64,000 bases of DNA from CADDYT01 sp035294125 (GTDB lineage Bacteria; Chloroflexota; Ktedonobacteria; Ktedonobacterales; Ktedonobacteraceae), in assembly GCA_035294125.1 (NCBI GenBank), contig DATGLM010000062.1:1-64000 (forward strand). Direction: 5' to 3'. A model generated the notes under the pieces. The model saw nothing but the letters and a program-made list of their open reading frames with translations, did no database searches and was not told the DNA's origin. Below are positions 8,496 through 18,872 of this stretch, one piece after another. The position numbers and the translations under genes are program-made. The number at the start of each line of letters is the position of its first letter. Position 1 is the first letter of the stretch.

Positions 8496-9644
8496 ATGAG
8501 AGAAATGGCCTCACAATTTACCATTGGTATTGAGGAAGAGTTGCAACTGGTTGATCAGCTGACCGGTCAGTTGGTCCCAAAAATCCACCCTCTCATCGAG
8601 AAAGGGAAAGCGGTATTTGGAGAGCAATTAAAGCCGGAGATGCTTCAGCCAACTGCCGAGCTTATCACAGATGTATGTCCTGACATCAAGGCCGCGCGCC
8701 AGGAATTATCCAGATTGCGCAGCCAGTTGGCTCTGTTGGCGGCGCGTGAAGGTGTGGCGCTGATCAGCGCGGGGACCCATCCCTTCGGCCTATGGATGAA
8801 CCAGCCGCGCTCGGAATCGCCACGCTATGAGGAATTGGAAGAGGAATTTCAAGATGTTGGCCGCTCCATCTTGATCTTCGGTCTGCACGTCCATATCGGC
8901 GTCGAAGACAGAGAGCTGTCAATTTCCCTGCTGAACCAGATTCGTACCTGGCTGCCCCATCTGCTGGCCCTTTCGTCGAACTCGCCGTTCTGGCTGGCAC
9001 GCTACACCGGCCTGCGCTCCTACCGCGCCGTCGTTTGGCGACGCTTCCTGCGTACCGGCGTACCAGATTCCCTGCTTTCGTGGGGAGACTTTGAAAACTA
9101 TGTGCAGGCACTGGTCAAGAGCGGCTGCATTGACAATGGCAAGAAAATCTGGTGGGATATCCGTCCGCATTCCTTCTACCACACCATTGAATTCCGCGTC
9201 TTCGACATGCCCGCGACCTTTGAGGACACCATCGCCCTCACAGCCCTCTGCCAGGCCCTTGTCGCCAGGCTGGCCTGGCTGCACCGGCACGGCCTCGTGA
9301 CCCCCATTCAGCCACGCAATCTGATTGAGGAGAACAAGTGGCGCGCCGCCCGCTATGGACTGGACGCTGAAATCATCGACTTCGCCCGCGAGCGCCGCCT
9401 CAGCATGCGCGACTCCATTCACGAACTGCTCGACTTCGTCGACGAGGTCGTTGATGAACTGGGGGCGCGCCACGAAATGAATCACCTGCGCGCCCTGCTC
9501 TCCGATCCTCGCGGCACCGGAGCCGACCGGCAGATAGCGGTCTACAAAAAAACCGGCAGCCTGCAAGCTGTCGCGCACTTCCTGATGCAACAAACACGTG
9601 AAGGCATCGAAGATAGTCTATCTACTCAACAAGCCGCTCACTAA
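8496..9644 (+). CDS. ybdK: Carboxylate-amine ligase, YbdK/GCS2 family
   Basis: 382 residues from the ATG with an AAAGGAAC site. The GCS2 signature FTIGIEEELQLVD opens the protein, followed by FGLHVHIGVEDRE (metal/nucleotide side) and DIRPHSFYHTIEFRVFDMP. These are hallmarks of the glutamate-cysteine-ligase type 2 family, which makes gamma-glutamyl bonds with ATP. YbdK homologues have weak or unknown physiological substrates, so a role in gamma-glutamylcysteine-type thiol synthesis is possible but unproven. Full length, with a 21-bp stem terminator starting at the stop codon. Confidence 0.85.
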   Translation: MREMASQFTIGIEEELQLVDQLTGQLVPKIHPLIEKGKAVFGEQLKPEMLQPTAELITDVCPDIKAARQELSRLRSQLALLAAREGVALISAGTHPFGLWMNQPRSESPRYEELEEEFQDVGRSILIFGLHVHIGVEDRELSISLLNQIRTWLPHLLALSSNSPFWLARYTGLRSYRAVVWRRFLRTGVPDSLLSWGDFENYVQALVKSGCIDNGKKIWWDIRPHSFYHTIEFRVFDMPATFEDTIALTALCQALVARLAWLHRHGLVTPIQPRNLIEENKWRAARYGLDAEIIDFARERRLSMRDSIHELLDFVDEVVDELGARHEMNHLRALLSDPRGTGADRQIAVYKKTGSLQAVAHFLMQQTREGIEDSLSTQQAAH

Positions 9645-9696
9645 GAAGCAGCAGAACGCGAACAGATCGCGACCTGTTCGCGTTCTGCTGCTTCTT
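9645..9696 (+). terminator. Long-stem terminator, 21 bp
   Basis: Positions 9645-9665 pair without mismatch with 9674-9694 around an 8-nt loop (core AACGCGAACAG / CTGTTCGCGTT). The stem begins one base after the ligase stop codon. The U-tract is weak, so it may also protect the 3' end. Confidence 0.7.
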
Positions 9697-9734
9697 ATAT
9701 CTCTATCTCACTCAGGGAATGAATGGTGAAAGAA

Positions 9735-9779
9735 GGAGTGCAGCAATTGCCGGGACAATTGCTGCACTCCTCCTTTTTT
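9735..9779. terminator. Second hairpin terminator between convergent genes
   Basis: GGAGTGCAGCAATTG at 9735-9749 pairs perfectly with its complement at 9756-9770, then TCCTTTTTT on the plus strand. The minus strand also has a T-rich run after the stem. It separates ybdK from the epimerase gene. Confidence 0.75.
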
Positions 9780-9787
9780 CAAATTTC

Positions 9788-10204
9788 TTACTCCTGCTTT
9801 TGCAGCAGTTCCAGTAGCACGCCGTTCGTCCCTCCTGGATGGAGGAAGATGGCGCGCCCCTCGGCGGCAGTGCGTGGCTGCTGGTCGAGCACGGGCACAC
9901 CCTTCTCTCGCATCTCTGCCAGTGCCGCATCGATATCGTCTACTTCCAGACAGATATGGTGCAGGCCCTCTCCGCGCTTTTCAAGAAAGCGTGTCAGGCT
10001 TGAATCGTTCGTCGTCGGTTCGATCAGTTCGATCTCGCTGCCTGCGATGCCGCCAAGAGGCAGGAAGGCAATACGTACCTGCTCCGTCGGCACCTCCTTC
10101 ACCTCGCCTGGCTCAATACCCAGCCTGTCGCGATAGAAGGCCAGCGCCTGTTCAAGATTACGCACAATAATAGCGACATGATCGATACGTTTTGGCTGAG
10201 ACAT
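9788..10204 (-). CDS. mce: Methylmalonyl-CoA epimerase (VOC fold)
   Basis: 138 residues, the usual size. The two VOC half-domains are seen as RIDHVAIIVRNLEQALAFYRD and GLHHICLEVDDIDAALAEM. The metal ligands His of IDHVAI, His of LHHICL and Glu of VLLELL are present, along with GSEIELIEP. The enzyme interconverts R and S methylmalonyl-CoA in propionate and branched-chain catabolism. The mutase is not in this window. Another VOC lyase is possible, but the motif set fits the epimerase best. Confidence 0.86.
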   Translation of the reverse strand: MSQPKRIDHVAIIVRNLEQALAFYRDRLGIEPGEVKEVPTEQVRIAFLPLGGIAGSEIELIEPTTNDSSLTRFLEKRGEGLHHICLEVDDIDAALAEMREKGVPVLDQQPRTAAEGRAIFLHPGGTNGVLLELLQKQE

Positions 10205-10276
10205 CTTCTTGCTCCCTCTCTTACCGGTCGACTTCCCGCTCCCATGCGAGCGATTGGCCTGGTTGGATGCAGTCGA

Positions 10277-10831
10277 TTACGAACATCTGCTTAAGTGAAA
10301 TTCGCTGGAGCGCAGGTGCCGTGGAATCGTCGAAAAGAGGCCGAGGCCCAACTGGACCGAGTTGGTCAAAGTGCGCAGCGCCATCAAGGCACTGATGCGC
10401 GTCTCCTCACTATAGCCCAGCAGGTCGGCCATCTGGTCAAATTCCGCCTGCGTCAGCACCTCATAGCTCAGATCTGGTTTCACCAGTAAAGTCAAATCAA
10501 GATCGACAAAGCTCAGCCGCCCCGGTTCGATCTTCGGTGGCATAATCACGGAGGCATAGGTATGCCTGAGCATCAGGCCATCATAGAAGGCACTGAGCAT
10601 GTACCACCGCTCCGGCCAGAAGTACTGCACGCAGTTGTATTGCAGCGGGCGCGTTTGTGTCACCCAGCGCATCAACGTACCTGCAGGCAGCCACAGGCGA
10701 ATACATTCGTTCGCCAGCACTGGCAGCGTCTCATCGCTCAATCGTGTCTCCGGGTCCAGTTCGTATGCCAGCCACGACCCCCGCAACATGTTATCATAGC
10801 TCCGGCTCTCTATCAGGAAAGTCCGTTGCAT
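10277..10831 (-). CDS. DUF402 family protein
   Basis: 184 residues from the ATG at 10831, preceded by GGAAGGGAGAA. The frame extends 32 codons upstream to a GTG with no ribosome site, so the shorter form is preferred. The core WYMLSAFYDGL, then LSFVDLDLTLLVKPDLSYEVLTQAEFD, is typical of DUF402; related proteins include nucleoside phosphatases/RNA-binding proteins using acidic residues for Mg2+. The SFVDLDL acidic patch is intact. Exact function unknown. Confidence 0.75.
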   Translation of the reverse strand: MQRTFLIESRSYDNMLRGSWLAYELDPETRLSDETLPVLANECIRLWLPAGTLMRWVTQTRPLQYNCVQYFWPERWYMLSAFYDGLMLRHTYASVIMPPKIEPGRLSFVDLDLTLLVKPDLSYEVLTQAEFDQMADLLGYSEETRISALMALRTLTNSVQLGLGLFSTIPRHLRSSEFHLSRCS

Positions 10832-11059
10832 AAAATTCTCCCTTCCATCGGTGCCACTGCCATCCCAGAAAGGCAGCGCACGCACACTACCATATAGCAT
10901 ATTCTTGCGCACGTCAAGCACCTTCACCAGAAACGCTCACCACTGTAAGCATGCATTTCATTCCCCCCCAGGAATGTTGTAAAATGGGGGAGCAAAGAAC
11001 ACTGAATATGCTACTTCATCTTGCAACGAGAACACGAAATACTGTGAAATATAACATCT

Positions 11060-14000
11060 ATGCGCTGTCCAAATTGTCAAACAATCAATCCGGTGGAAGC
11101 AAAATTTTGCTTAGAATGTGGGAATCGCCTGGTCGTTTGCCCGAACTGCGGCACCGTCAACCTGCCCAGAGCAAAGTTTTGCATGGAATGCGGCATTCCG
11201 CTTGCATCCGGCAACGAAGCGAGCGGGACACCGACTCAGCCTATCGTGTCCACTACAGCTACCGCAGCCCTTGCTACCGCTCCACTGCTCGCGCCTGCTC
11301 CTGTGTCCAGTAATGATAGGAGTCAGACGCAGCCCCTGCTGGAATTTGCAGCACCGGAGGAACGGCGTGTCGTCACGATCATGTTTGCCGATATTACCGG
11401 TTCCACGCCGCTGGCTTCGGGCCTCGATCCTGAGGATATGCGCGCTATCCTGACAGGCTATTTCAACCTGATGACAGCGCAGATTCGCAAACATGGTGGC
11501 ACCGTCGAGAAATACATAGGCGATGCCGTGATGGCTGTTTTCGGCCTGCCTGTTGCTCACGAGGATGATCCCGACCGCGCTATCCGCGCCGCGCTCGATA
11601 TGCAGCAGGCGCTCGCCGATTTCAACGCGCAGCGTCTCGCCCTTGACCCGGAGGCAACGCGCCTGCAAATGCGTATCGGCATCAACACGGGCGAAGTGGC
11701 CGCGCCTGCCGGTGGCCTGCAACGGCAGGATTTCCTCATCACCGGCGATGCCGTCAACGTGGCCGCACGTCTCCAGCAGGTGGCGAATCCTGATACCATC
11801 CTGGTCGGAGAGCGCACTTATCTGGCAACAAGAGATGCGTTCGATTTTCACGCCCTCGCCCCGCTCCATCTCAGAGGCAAGGCGCAGCCTCTACGCTCCT
11901 GGGTGGTGCAGGGGCAGCGCACGTCTTCGCCCGCTATTCCAGAACATCCACGTGGCATCAATGGCTTGCAGGCGCCCCTGGTCGGGCGCACCCTCGAACT
12001 CACGCTGATTCACACCACCTATGCCCGTGTGCAGGCTGAGCGGCAGCCGCACCTGATAACCATCGTCGGCCCCCCTGGTATCGGCAAATCGCGTCTGGCC
12101 CGCGAATTTATTGCCAACGAGGAAGAGGCCGCGCGTTCTACCACCGCCACTGGCCGCTCTGTCATGCCTCTTGTCCTGGAGGGACGCTGCCCACCCTACG
12201 GCAGCGGCATCACCTACTGGCCGCTGATCGAGATCCTGCGCGCGCTGCTGGGGGCGCGAGACGGAGAAACTGAAGAAGAGTTGCGCAATCGCTTCATTGA
12301 CTTTGCGCGTGAGACCCTGGCAAAATCGAGGCGCAGCGAAGACCCCGTGGAGATTGCCAACGCCATCGCGCGCAGTATCGGCAGCGGCCTGAGCGGGCAG
12401 CCTATGACGACTACCAGCGATCTGAGCATAGCTGAACGACTCCAACGCGACCGGCAGCGCGGCCTGCAAGGCAAAAGCGCGCCTGAACAGAACAACGTGC
12501 CAGCGCCGGTCCTGCGCGCCTGGCGTGTCCTGCTTGAGGCTTTGGCGAGTCAGCAGCCGCTCATCCTCGTCATCCAGGATTTGCAGTGGGCCGACGCAGC
12601 CCTGCTCGACCTGCTGGAGTACCTGGCGGACCGTCTCAGCAACGTTCCCGTCCTCTTCCTTTGTCCCTCGCGCTCGGAATTCCTTGAGCGCCACCGCGAC
12701 TGGGGTGGTGGGCGGCGCAACTTCACCACCATCGCGCTTGAAGCCCTCTCGCGAGAGGAAAGCGGCGAACTCGTCTCCGCACTGCTCCACTCCAGCGAGT
12801 TGCCAGAGGCGCTCTACCATACGATTCTGAGCCGCGCCGAAGGCAATCCCTTCTTCGTCGAAGAGATTGTACGTATGCTCATCGATCAGGGTGTGCTGGT
12901 CTATGAAGATGGCTCCTGGCGTGTCAGTAGCTCGAATGAAACGCTGCTCGGCGAACTGGCGACACCCGCTCCTCCGCCGGAAGATACGCTGATCGAGCGG
13001 CACTACATGTTGCCGCTGCCGCTTATACCAGACACCATTCAGGGCGTACTGGCCGCTCGCGTCGATTTACTCAGCCAGGTCGAGAAGCGTGTTCTGCAAC
13101 ACGCCGCCATCATTGGCCGCACCTTCTGGCTCTCCGCTCTGCTCGAACTCGCCTACGACCTCGACGCCGATACCGTCGCAAGCGCCCTCGATTCCTTGAT
13201 GCAGCGCGATTTCATCATCGAGACGGAGCAGCAGCAGCGCAGCCCGGTTGAGCACGACCGCGTCTTCAGCTTCAAGCATATCCTGATTCGCGATGTCGTG
13301 TACAACAATATTCCCCGCGTCCGCCGCTCGCTGGAACACTCGGAGGTTGCCCGGTGGCTGGAAAAACAGGCACAGGGCCAGCTTCAGACGTTCTCGGAAC
13401 TTCTCGCCTACCACTATCAGCAGGCGCTGGCTATGTGGTCGGCCACCCTCTTACCGGGCGCGGCAGGCACTATTGACGCCTATGAACCGGCGAACCATGG
13501 TCCACGCCTTTCACGAGCCGAACTGCGCGAGCGCGCCATCAAGTACCTGACCATGGCAGGCGATCAGGCTTACCACAGCTATCACACCATTCGCGCCATC
13601 CAGGCCTACAGCCAGTCGCTGGAACTGCTGAAAGAGAGTAACGCCGACAAACTGACACTGGCCAGAATGCGCGGCAACCTCGGCGATGCCTACATGCAAC
13701 GCGGGAGCGCCAATGAGGCATGGCAGGAATACCGTCACGCCTTGCGTCTTCTACAGGAAAGCCAGCAGGAAGACAGGACCATGCTGCTCCATCTCTACGA
13801 CCGCCTGAGTGAGCTTGGCTCTCGCTGGCTCGGCTCATTCAACACCATTCCTGACATGCAGGAAGTTCGCTCCTACATCGACGCCGGCATGAAACTGCTG
13901 GAGGGCGAGCCGGAGAAAGCTGATCTTGCCGCGTTCCTCACCTACCGCGCTTTCTGGTACATCCAGATGTATACGCTGGAGATGCCGGAGCGCAGCACGT

Positions 14001-15127
14001 TCGCCGATCTGGCCCTGCAAAGCGTCCTTGAGGCCCAGCGTATTGCCGAAGCCTCGCAGAATGTTTGCGTCGAGTGGATCACGCTGGATGCCCTCGGTTT
14101 CATTTACCTGGAACTGAACAGATACCGGGATGCACACAAGGCGGCTCACCTGCGTCTGCGCCTGGTTGATCAGATGCCAGCACAGAACCGTGAGGAGCTT
14201 GCCGATCTCTACTACAGCCTCGGTCTCGTCCACGAAGCCGTCAGCGACTATGCTTCGGCGGTCAAATGGTTTGGTGATGCTGCGGCCATCGCCCGCACAA
14301 TGGAAAGCCCGACCACCCTGGTCTTCAATATGCTTGGCCGCATGCGCGCCTGGTACGAATGGAACCGCTGGAATGAGGCGCAGGAGGTTGCTCACAAAAT
14401 CCTGCGCACGGTCGAGCAGTACCAGATAGATGAGACGCGGCAGCTCTGGGCGCTGGAAACGCTGTCCGTCATCGCCTATCGTACCGGCAACCAGGAAGAG
14501 GGAGACCGCTACGCCCAACGCTTCAGACGCCTGCTCGAAGAGCACTATGAGCGCGGAGACGAAGGGAATATCGAGGAGCGCATCACCGCAAAAATGCACG
14601 CGATCTACCTGGCAAGCGAGGACTGGGTACATGCCAGCGAAGCCTATAGATTGAAATTGCGCCGTGGTGAACCACTGCCTTCGCCCGAAGTGCTCGCCAC
14701 CTACGCTGAACTCAGCATTATGACCGGCGAGGACAGGGCAGAGCAGGAAGAACTCGCCGGGCGAGCCGTCAGCGTAGCGACGGAGGCGGGAGACCGCAAA
14801 ACGCAGGCCATCGCCTGGCGCGCGCGCGCGCGCCTGCGCCTGGAACAGCAGCGTTGGAGAGAGGCCGAACAAGACCTGCAGCGCGCCCTCAAACGCTTCG
14901 AAGAGCTTGATCTGCCCTGGGAGCGCGGACGTACCCTCTACGTCCTCGGCCTGTTCTATCGCCGCCTTGCTGGCACCCTCTCCACGCCCGGCACCCCTGC
15001 CTACACCGCGAACGAGGGCCGCGCCCGCTACTACCTCGAACGCGCCCTCGGCTTCTTCGAGTCCCTGCACGCCGTCCACGATGCTGACCGTGCCCGCCTC
15101 AGCCAGGGCCAGCAAGCGCCAGTCTGA
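11060..15127 (+). CDS. Zinc-ribbon / adenylate cyclase / AAA ATPase / TPR signalling protein
   Basis: 1355 residues. Two zinc ribbons (CPNC...CLEC at 3-21, CPNC...CMEC at 28-45) precede a class III nucleotide cyclase domain (~100-265). Its metal Asp residues lie in FADITGS (~110) and GDAVMAV (~154), and VNVAARLQ (~232) supplies the Asn/Arg pair, so it looks catalytically competent. A AAA_16/STAND-type ATPase follows, with Walker A VGPPGIGKS (~336) and Walker B LILVIQD (~500). The C-terminal ~550 residues are TPR helices. Probably makes cAMP in response to a signal read by the ATPase/TPR part. Start has no SD; a TATAAC lies 5 nt upstream, suggesting a leaderless or nearly leaderless message. 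Confidence 0.88.
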   Translation: MRCPNCQTINPVEAKFCLECGNRLVVCPNCGTVNLPRAKFCMECGIPLASGNEASGTPTQPIVSTTATAALATAPLLAPAPVSSNDRSQTQPLLEFAAPEERRVVTIMFADITGSTPLASGLDPEDMRAILTGYFNLMTAQIRKHGGTVEKYIGDAVMAVFGLPVAHEDDPDRAIRAALDMQQALADFNAQRLALDPEATRLQMRIGINTGEVAAPAGGLQRQDFLITGDAVNVAARLQQVANPDTILVGERTYLATRDAFDFHALAPLHLRGKAQPLRSWVVQGQRTSSPAIPEHPRGINGLQAPLVGRTLELTLIHTTYARVQAERQPHLITIVGPPGIGKSRLAREFIANEEEAARSTTATGRSVMPLVLEGRCPPYGSGITYWPLIEILRALLGARDGETEEELRNRFIDFARETLAKSRRSEDPVEIANAIARSIGSGLSGQPMTTTSDLSIAERLQRDRQRGLQGKSAPEQNNVPAPVLRAWRVLLEALASQQPLILVIQDLQWADAALLDLLEYLADRLSNVPVLFLCPSRSEFLERHRDWGGGRRNFTTIALEALSREESGELVSALLHSSELPEALYHTILSRAEGNPFFVEEIVRMLIDQGVLVYEDGSWRVSSSNETLLGELATPAPPPEDTLIERHYMLPLPLIPDTIQGVLAARVDLLSQVEKRVLQHAAIIGRTFWLSALLELAYDLDADTVASALDSLMQRDFIIETEQQQRSPVEHDRVFSFKHILIRDVVYNNIPRVRRSLEHSEVARWLEKQAQGQLQTFSELLAYHYQQALAMWSATLLPGAAGTIDAYEPANHGPRLSRAELRERAIKYLTMAGDQAYHSYHTIRAIQAYSQSLELLKESNADKLTLARMRGNLGDAYMQRGSANEAWQEYRHALRLLQESQQEDRTMLLHLYDRLSELGSRWLGSFNTIPDMQEVRSYIDAGMKLLEGEPEKADLAAFLTYRAFWYIQMYTLEMPERSTFADLALQSVLEAQRIAEASQNVCVEWITLDALGFIYLELNRYRDAHKAAHLRLRLVDQMPAQNREELADLYYSLGLVHEAVSDYASAVKWFGDAAAIARTMESPTTLVFNMLGRMRAWYEWNRWNEAQEVAHKILRTVEQYQIDETRQLWALETLSVIAYRTGNQEEGDRYAQRFRRLLEEHYERGDEGNIEERITAKMHAIYLASEDWVHASEAYRLKLRRGEPLPSPEVLATYAELSIMTGEDRAEQEELAGRAVSVATEAGDRKTQAIAWRARARLRLEQQRWREAEQDLQRALKRFEELDLPWERGRTLYVLGLFYRRLAGTLSTPGTPAYTANEGRARYYLERALGFFESLHAVHDADRARLSQGQQAPV

Positions 15128-15148
15128 CCTCTAAGGAGAAAAAACAGT

Positions 15149-15649
15149 ATGCTTCATAAATCAGTTCCATTCACCGTTCTTTTTCGCGTTGCCGGTATCC
15201 TGTTTCTCGTCTTCGGCCTCTATCACGCCTACACCGTCGCCTCCGTCACGCTTGGTGGGGGCGAGGACATCCCCGGCACCCTCATCGCCATTCTCGGCCC
15301 CTTTGGCGGCGACTTCCCCTACGGCGCACCCCTCATCTACATCGCCTTCGGCCTCTTCTGCCTCGGCCTCAGCTCCACCAGAGCAAAGCTTGCCTACTGG
15401 GGCCTGCAACTCGCCTGCTGGCTCACCGGCCTCAACCTCTGGTACCAGCAACACAACGAAATCACGGTCCATCTCATTCCTCCATTCGCCACCCCCACCA
15501 CCTTCTGGCCCCAGATGGTCATCACCCTTCTCTGCTCTCTGCTGCTGCTCGCGCTCTATATCCCGATTATTCGCCTGCTCAACAAGCTCTATGAAGTAAT
15601 CGATGAGCAGGCAACAGGAGAGACGGGCCACGAGCAAAAACGGCTGTAA
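15149..15649 (+). CDS. Four-helix membrane protein
   Basis: 166 residues with a TAAGGAGAA site, 21 nt after the cyclase gene and so probably in its operon. Four hydrophobic stretches can be read: near residues 10-33, 40-70 (IAILGPFGGDFPYGAPLIYIAFGLFCLG), 76-95 and 115-140, then a basic C-terminus. No family recognised. Position suggests a membrane partner for the neighbouring regulators (inference). Confidence 0.7.
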   Translation: MLHKSVPFTVLFRVAGILFLVFGLYHAYTVASVTLGGGEDIPGTLIAILGPFGGDFPYGAPLIYIAFGLFCLGLSSTRAKLAYWGLQLACWLTGLNLWYQQHNEITVHLIPPFATPTTFWPQMVITLLCSLLLLALYIPIIRLLNKLYEVIDEQATGETGHEQKRL

Positions 15650-15836
15650 CATGACTTTCCATTAAGTACCTGGTCGGACGGGTCATTCTGGGCGATCAGA
15701 AGCTTCATCGCTCTTTACAAGTATGGTACACTCTCTGGAAGAAGTCGAGCGATCTGTCTTAGCATATCTTTGTGTTTCTGTAACATGCTCTGATCTTGCC
15801 TGCATTGTCGATATCGCCAGTAAGGAGGCGATACTT

Positions 15837-18800
15837 ATGGCGCAGCTTTCAGGGAAGCCATTGGTTTGCCCGGTCTTAATCGGTCGTCTACCCGATCTGC
15901 ACTCCCTTCATGCGCTGCTCAAGCAGGCAAAAAACGGTGAGGGAGGGCTTGCGCTGATCAGTGGCGAGGCCGGTATCGGAAAATCCCGTATGGTCTCCGA
16001 GGCCAAAACCTATGCGGCAGCCCACAGTTTCCTCCTGCTCCAGGGCAATTGTTTCCCTGCTGATACGTCCTGCCCCTATGCGCCGCTGCTCGACCTCTTG
16101 CGCGCTCTACAGACCTCTTCCACAGGGGAGCCGCTCGTCTCTTCCCTCGCATCTTTAGCCAGGAATATTTTCCCCCTGCTCCCTGAACTCGTCCCTGATC
16201 AGGCCTTCCAACTTTCTAACATTGAGCCGGAGCAGGAGAAACGCCGTATCTTTGCCGTGCTGGCAAACTTTTTCATACAGCTTTCCACCTCCTCACCTGT
16301 GCTACTCGTCATAGAGGACATCCATTGGAGCGACAGCACCAGCCTGGACTTCCTGTACTACCTGGCGCGCCGTCTTGCCTCTCATCCTTTCCTCCTTCTG
16401 GTCACTTACCGACAGGAGGAGACATTTCCGTTGTTAAACGGCTGGCTCGCGCAACTGGACCGCGAGCGGCTTGACAACGAGATCAGGTTGCACCGGCTCT
16501 CTCGTACCGACGTCGATGCCATGCTCTCCGCCATCTTTGATGAGCAGCGTACCGCCCTTGATATGCGGCGCTTCTTGCACGGCGAACTGTTGGATACCAT
16601 TTATACACTCACGGAAGGCAATCCTTTTTTCATCGAAGAAACGCTTGGCTCGCTCGCTGCCGAAGGGGAGATCTTCTATATACAGGGCTACTGGAATCGC
16701 AGATCACTCACTGCCATGCGTATTCCACGCAGCGTACAGGAAGGCGTCCAGCGGCGCATAGAGCATCTGGGAGAGGACGCACGATATGTGCTTACCCTGG
16801 CCGCAGTTGCCGGACGGCAATTTGATTTTGCTTTGCTCCAGCGGCTTACCAACTATGATGAGCGTCATCTGCTGCAAATCATGAAAGAGCTGGTTGTCGC
16901 GCAACTGGTGGCAGAAGAATCTGACGAACAGTTCGCGTTCCGGCACGCCTTGACCCGTCAGGCTATTTATATGCAGCTACTGGCACGCGAGCGCAGAACA
17001 TTTCATCGTGCTATTGCTCAGACCCTGAAGCAACTGCCTGGTACCACACTCGACGCGCATCTGGAGGAGCTGGCCTTGCACTTCTACCAGGCGCATGAAT
17101 GGCAGAAAGCGCTGGACTACACGCAGCGCGCCGGAGAGAAGGCGGTACGACTTTATGCACACCGCGCCGCCATCGACTACTTTACGTGGGCACTGGATGC
17201 CGCTCAGCACCTCTCTCTGCCACCTTCTCCCGTCACTTACCGCGCTCGCGGACAGGCCAATGAGATGCTGGGTGAGTTTGAACAGGCTCAGCACGACTAT
17301 ATGCAGGCAATGGAGGCGGCGCGCACTACGAATGATCGGGTCGGAGAGTGGCAAAGCGCCATCGACCTGGGCTTCCTCTGGGCTGGGCGTGACTACGCGC
17401 GTACAGAACACTGGTTTCGCCATGCGCTGGCCCTGGCAGAAGCGCTCAATGATCCTGCTCTCCAGGCACGCAGCCTCAACCGCATCGGCAACTGGTATCT
17501 AAACGTGGAACAACCGCACGAGGCTCTACGCTACCACCGCGAGGCCCTCGCTCTTTTTGGACAGATTCAAGACCTGCAAGGCATCGCAGAAACACAGGAC
17601 TTACTGGGCATGTCAAGCTACCTCAGCGGCGATCTGATCGGCGGCACAACGTACTACCGGCAGGCCATCACACTCTTCGACGAACTGAGTGACAGAGCCG
17701 GGTTGACCTCAAGCCTTGCGACACTCGTGCTGCGCGCCCCGACATATCAGGACGACATGCTGGTTGCCCTTGCGAGCTTGAGCGAGGTATTACCGGACGC
17801 CGAACGGGCGCTGAAAATTGCCCGTGAAATCGGCCAGCGCTCCGCCGAAGCCTATGCCCTCATGTTGCTGGGACTCTGCCTCGGATCGCAGGGGGAATAC
17901 GATCGCGCGCTGGTTATAGATCAGCAAGCCCTGGCAATCGCGGAAGAGATCGAGCATCGCCAGTGGCAGGCAGCCATTCATACCGTCCTGGGTGGAGTAT
18001 ATAGTGGCTTGCTTGCCTTTGCACAGGCACGTAACCATTTCGAGCAGGCGCTGGCGCTTGCTCAGGAAACGCATTCACTGTTCTGGACGCGCATAGCTAC
18101 CGGCTACCTGGCCTCAGTATGCATCTTGCTGCATAACTATACGCGGGCTGAGGAACTGCTTCACGACGAACTCCTGGCCGAGATACCTGCGCAAACGATG
18201 GGGCAGCATATGATTTGGGGCGCAGTCATAGAACTCTCGCTGGCACAGGGTCAGCCCCAACGAGCATTGGATATCATCGATCGGTCGATCCCATCCGGCA
18301 GACAGGTATCCAGAGAACAAAGTGGCTTGCGAGTGCTCAAATTGCGGGGCGAGGCTCTGGTAGCATTGAGAAGAGCAACTGAAGCCGAAGCCATGTTAAC
18401 GGCTGCGCAGGCCCTCGCGCAAGCGCGGAATGTACGACCAATGCAATGGCGCATCGAAATCTCTCTCGGCAATCTCTATCGCTCGCAAGGCAGAAATGCA
18501 GAGGCGGAGCAGGCATTTGCCAGCGCCAGGACAACCATTGACGCCCTGGCAGCCAATGTTGCGGATGACCACTTAAGAGAACACTACCTGCAACAGGCAC
18601 TGGCCTTGCTTCCCTCTACCGACCTTCTCTCACTTGCTCGCAAAAATATCCCCGGCGGCCTGACCGGGCGCGAACGCGAGGTTGCCATACTGATCGCGCA
18701 AGGCAAATCCAATCAAGCCATCGCAGACATACTAGTCGTCACCAAACGCACTGTTGAGACGCACATCGGCAATATCATGTTCAAATTAGGACGCTCCTCG

Positions 18801-18872
18801 CGTACACAAATCGCCGTCTGGACCGTAGAGACGGGCCTGGTGAATAAGGCCGAAACAGAGTCTTCTATGTAG
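15837..18872 (+). CDS. AAA ATPase-TPR-LuxR transcription regulator
   Basis: 1011 residues from the ATG with AAGGAGG; the open frame upstream lacks such a site. Layout as in MalT/LAL regulators: AAA_16 domain with Walker A ISGEAGIGKS (~41-50) and Walker B VLLVIEDIHWSD, a winged-helix region, ~500 residues of TPR repeats (AEAYALMLLGLCLGSQGEYDRAL and others), and a C-terminal GerE/LuxR HTH (~941-1000; LTGREREVAILIAQGKSN, TVETHIGNIMFKLG). A ligand- and ATP-controlled transcription factor; target and ligand unknown. It closely parallels the upstream giant in its ATPase and TPR parts. Confidence 0.9.
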   Translation: MAQLSGKPLVCPVLIGRLPDLHSLHALLKQAKNGEGGLALISGEAGIGKSRMVSEAKTYAAAHSFLLLQGNCFPADTSCPYAPLLDLLRALQTSSTGEPLVSSLASLARNIFPLLPELVPDQAFQLSNIEPEQEKRRIFAVLANFFIQLSTSSPVLLVIEDIHWSDSTSLDFLYYLARRLASHPFLLLVTYRQEETFPLLNGWLAQLDRERLDNEIRLHRLSRTDVDAMLSAIFDEQRTALDMRRFLHGELLDTIYTLTEGNPFFIEETLGSLAAEGEIFYIQGYWNRRSLTAMRIPRSVQEGVQRRIEHLGEDARYVLTLAAVAGRQFDFALLQRLTNYDERHLLQIMKELVVAQLVAEESDEQFAFRHALTRQAIYMQLLARERRTFHRAIAQTLKQLPGTTLDAHLEELALHFYQAHEWQKALDYTQRAGEKAVRLYAHRAAIDYFTWALDAAQHLSLPPSPVTYRARGQANEMLGEFEQAQHDYMQAMEAARTTNDRVGEWQSAIDLGFLWAGRDYARTEHWFRHALALAEALNDPALQARSLNRIGNWYLNVEQPHEALRYHREALALFGQIQDLQGIAETQDLLGMSSYLSGDLIGGTTYYRQAITLFDELSDRAGLTSSLATLVLRAPTYQDDMLVALASLSEVLPDAERALKIAREIGQRSAEAYALMLLGLCLGSQGEYDRALVIDQQALAIAEEIEHRQWQAAIHTVLGGVYSGLLAFAQARNHFEQALALAQETHSLFWTRIATGYLASVCILLHNYTRAEELLHDELLAEIPAQTMGQHMIWGAVIELSLAQGQPQRALDIIDRSIPSGRQVSREQSGLRVLKLRGEALVALRRATEAEAMLTAAQALAQARNVRPMQWRIEISLGNLYRSQGRNAEAEQAFASARTTIDALAANVADDHLREHYLQQALALLPSTDLLSLARKNIPGGLTGREREVAILIAQGKSNQAIADILVVTKRTVETHIGNIMFKLGRSSRTQIAVWTVETGLVNKAETESSM

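Noticed and set aside
11891..13003. 370-codon minus-strand frame over the AAA domain
   Set aside because: Same reason: shadow of the real frame, which has Walker motifs at the expected positions.
13835..15115. 426-codon open frame on the minus strand inside the cyclase-AAA-TPR gene
   Set aside because: Antisense to a gene with clear domains; no ribosome site or recognisable motif. GC-rich codons create long open antisense frames.
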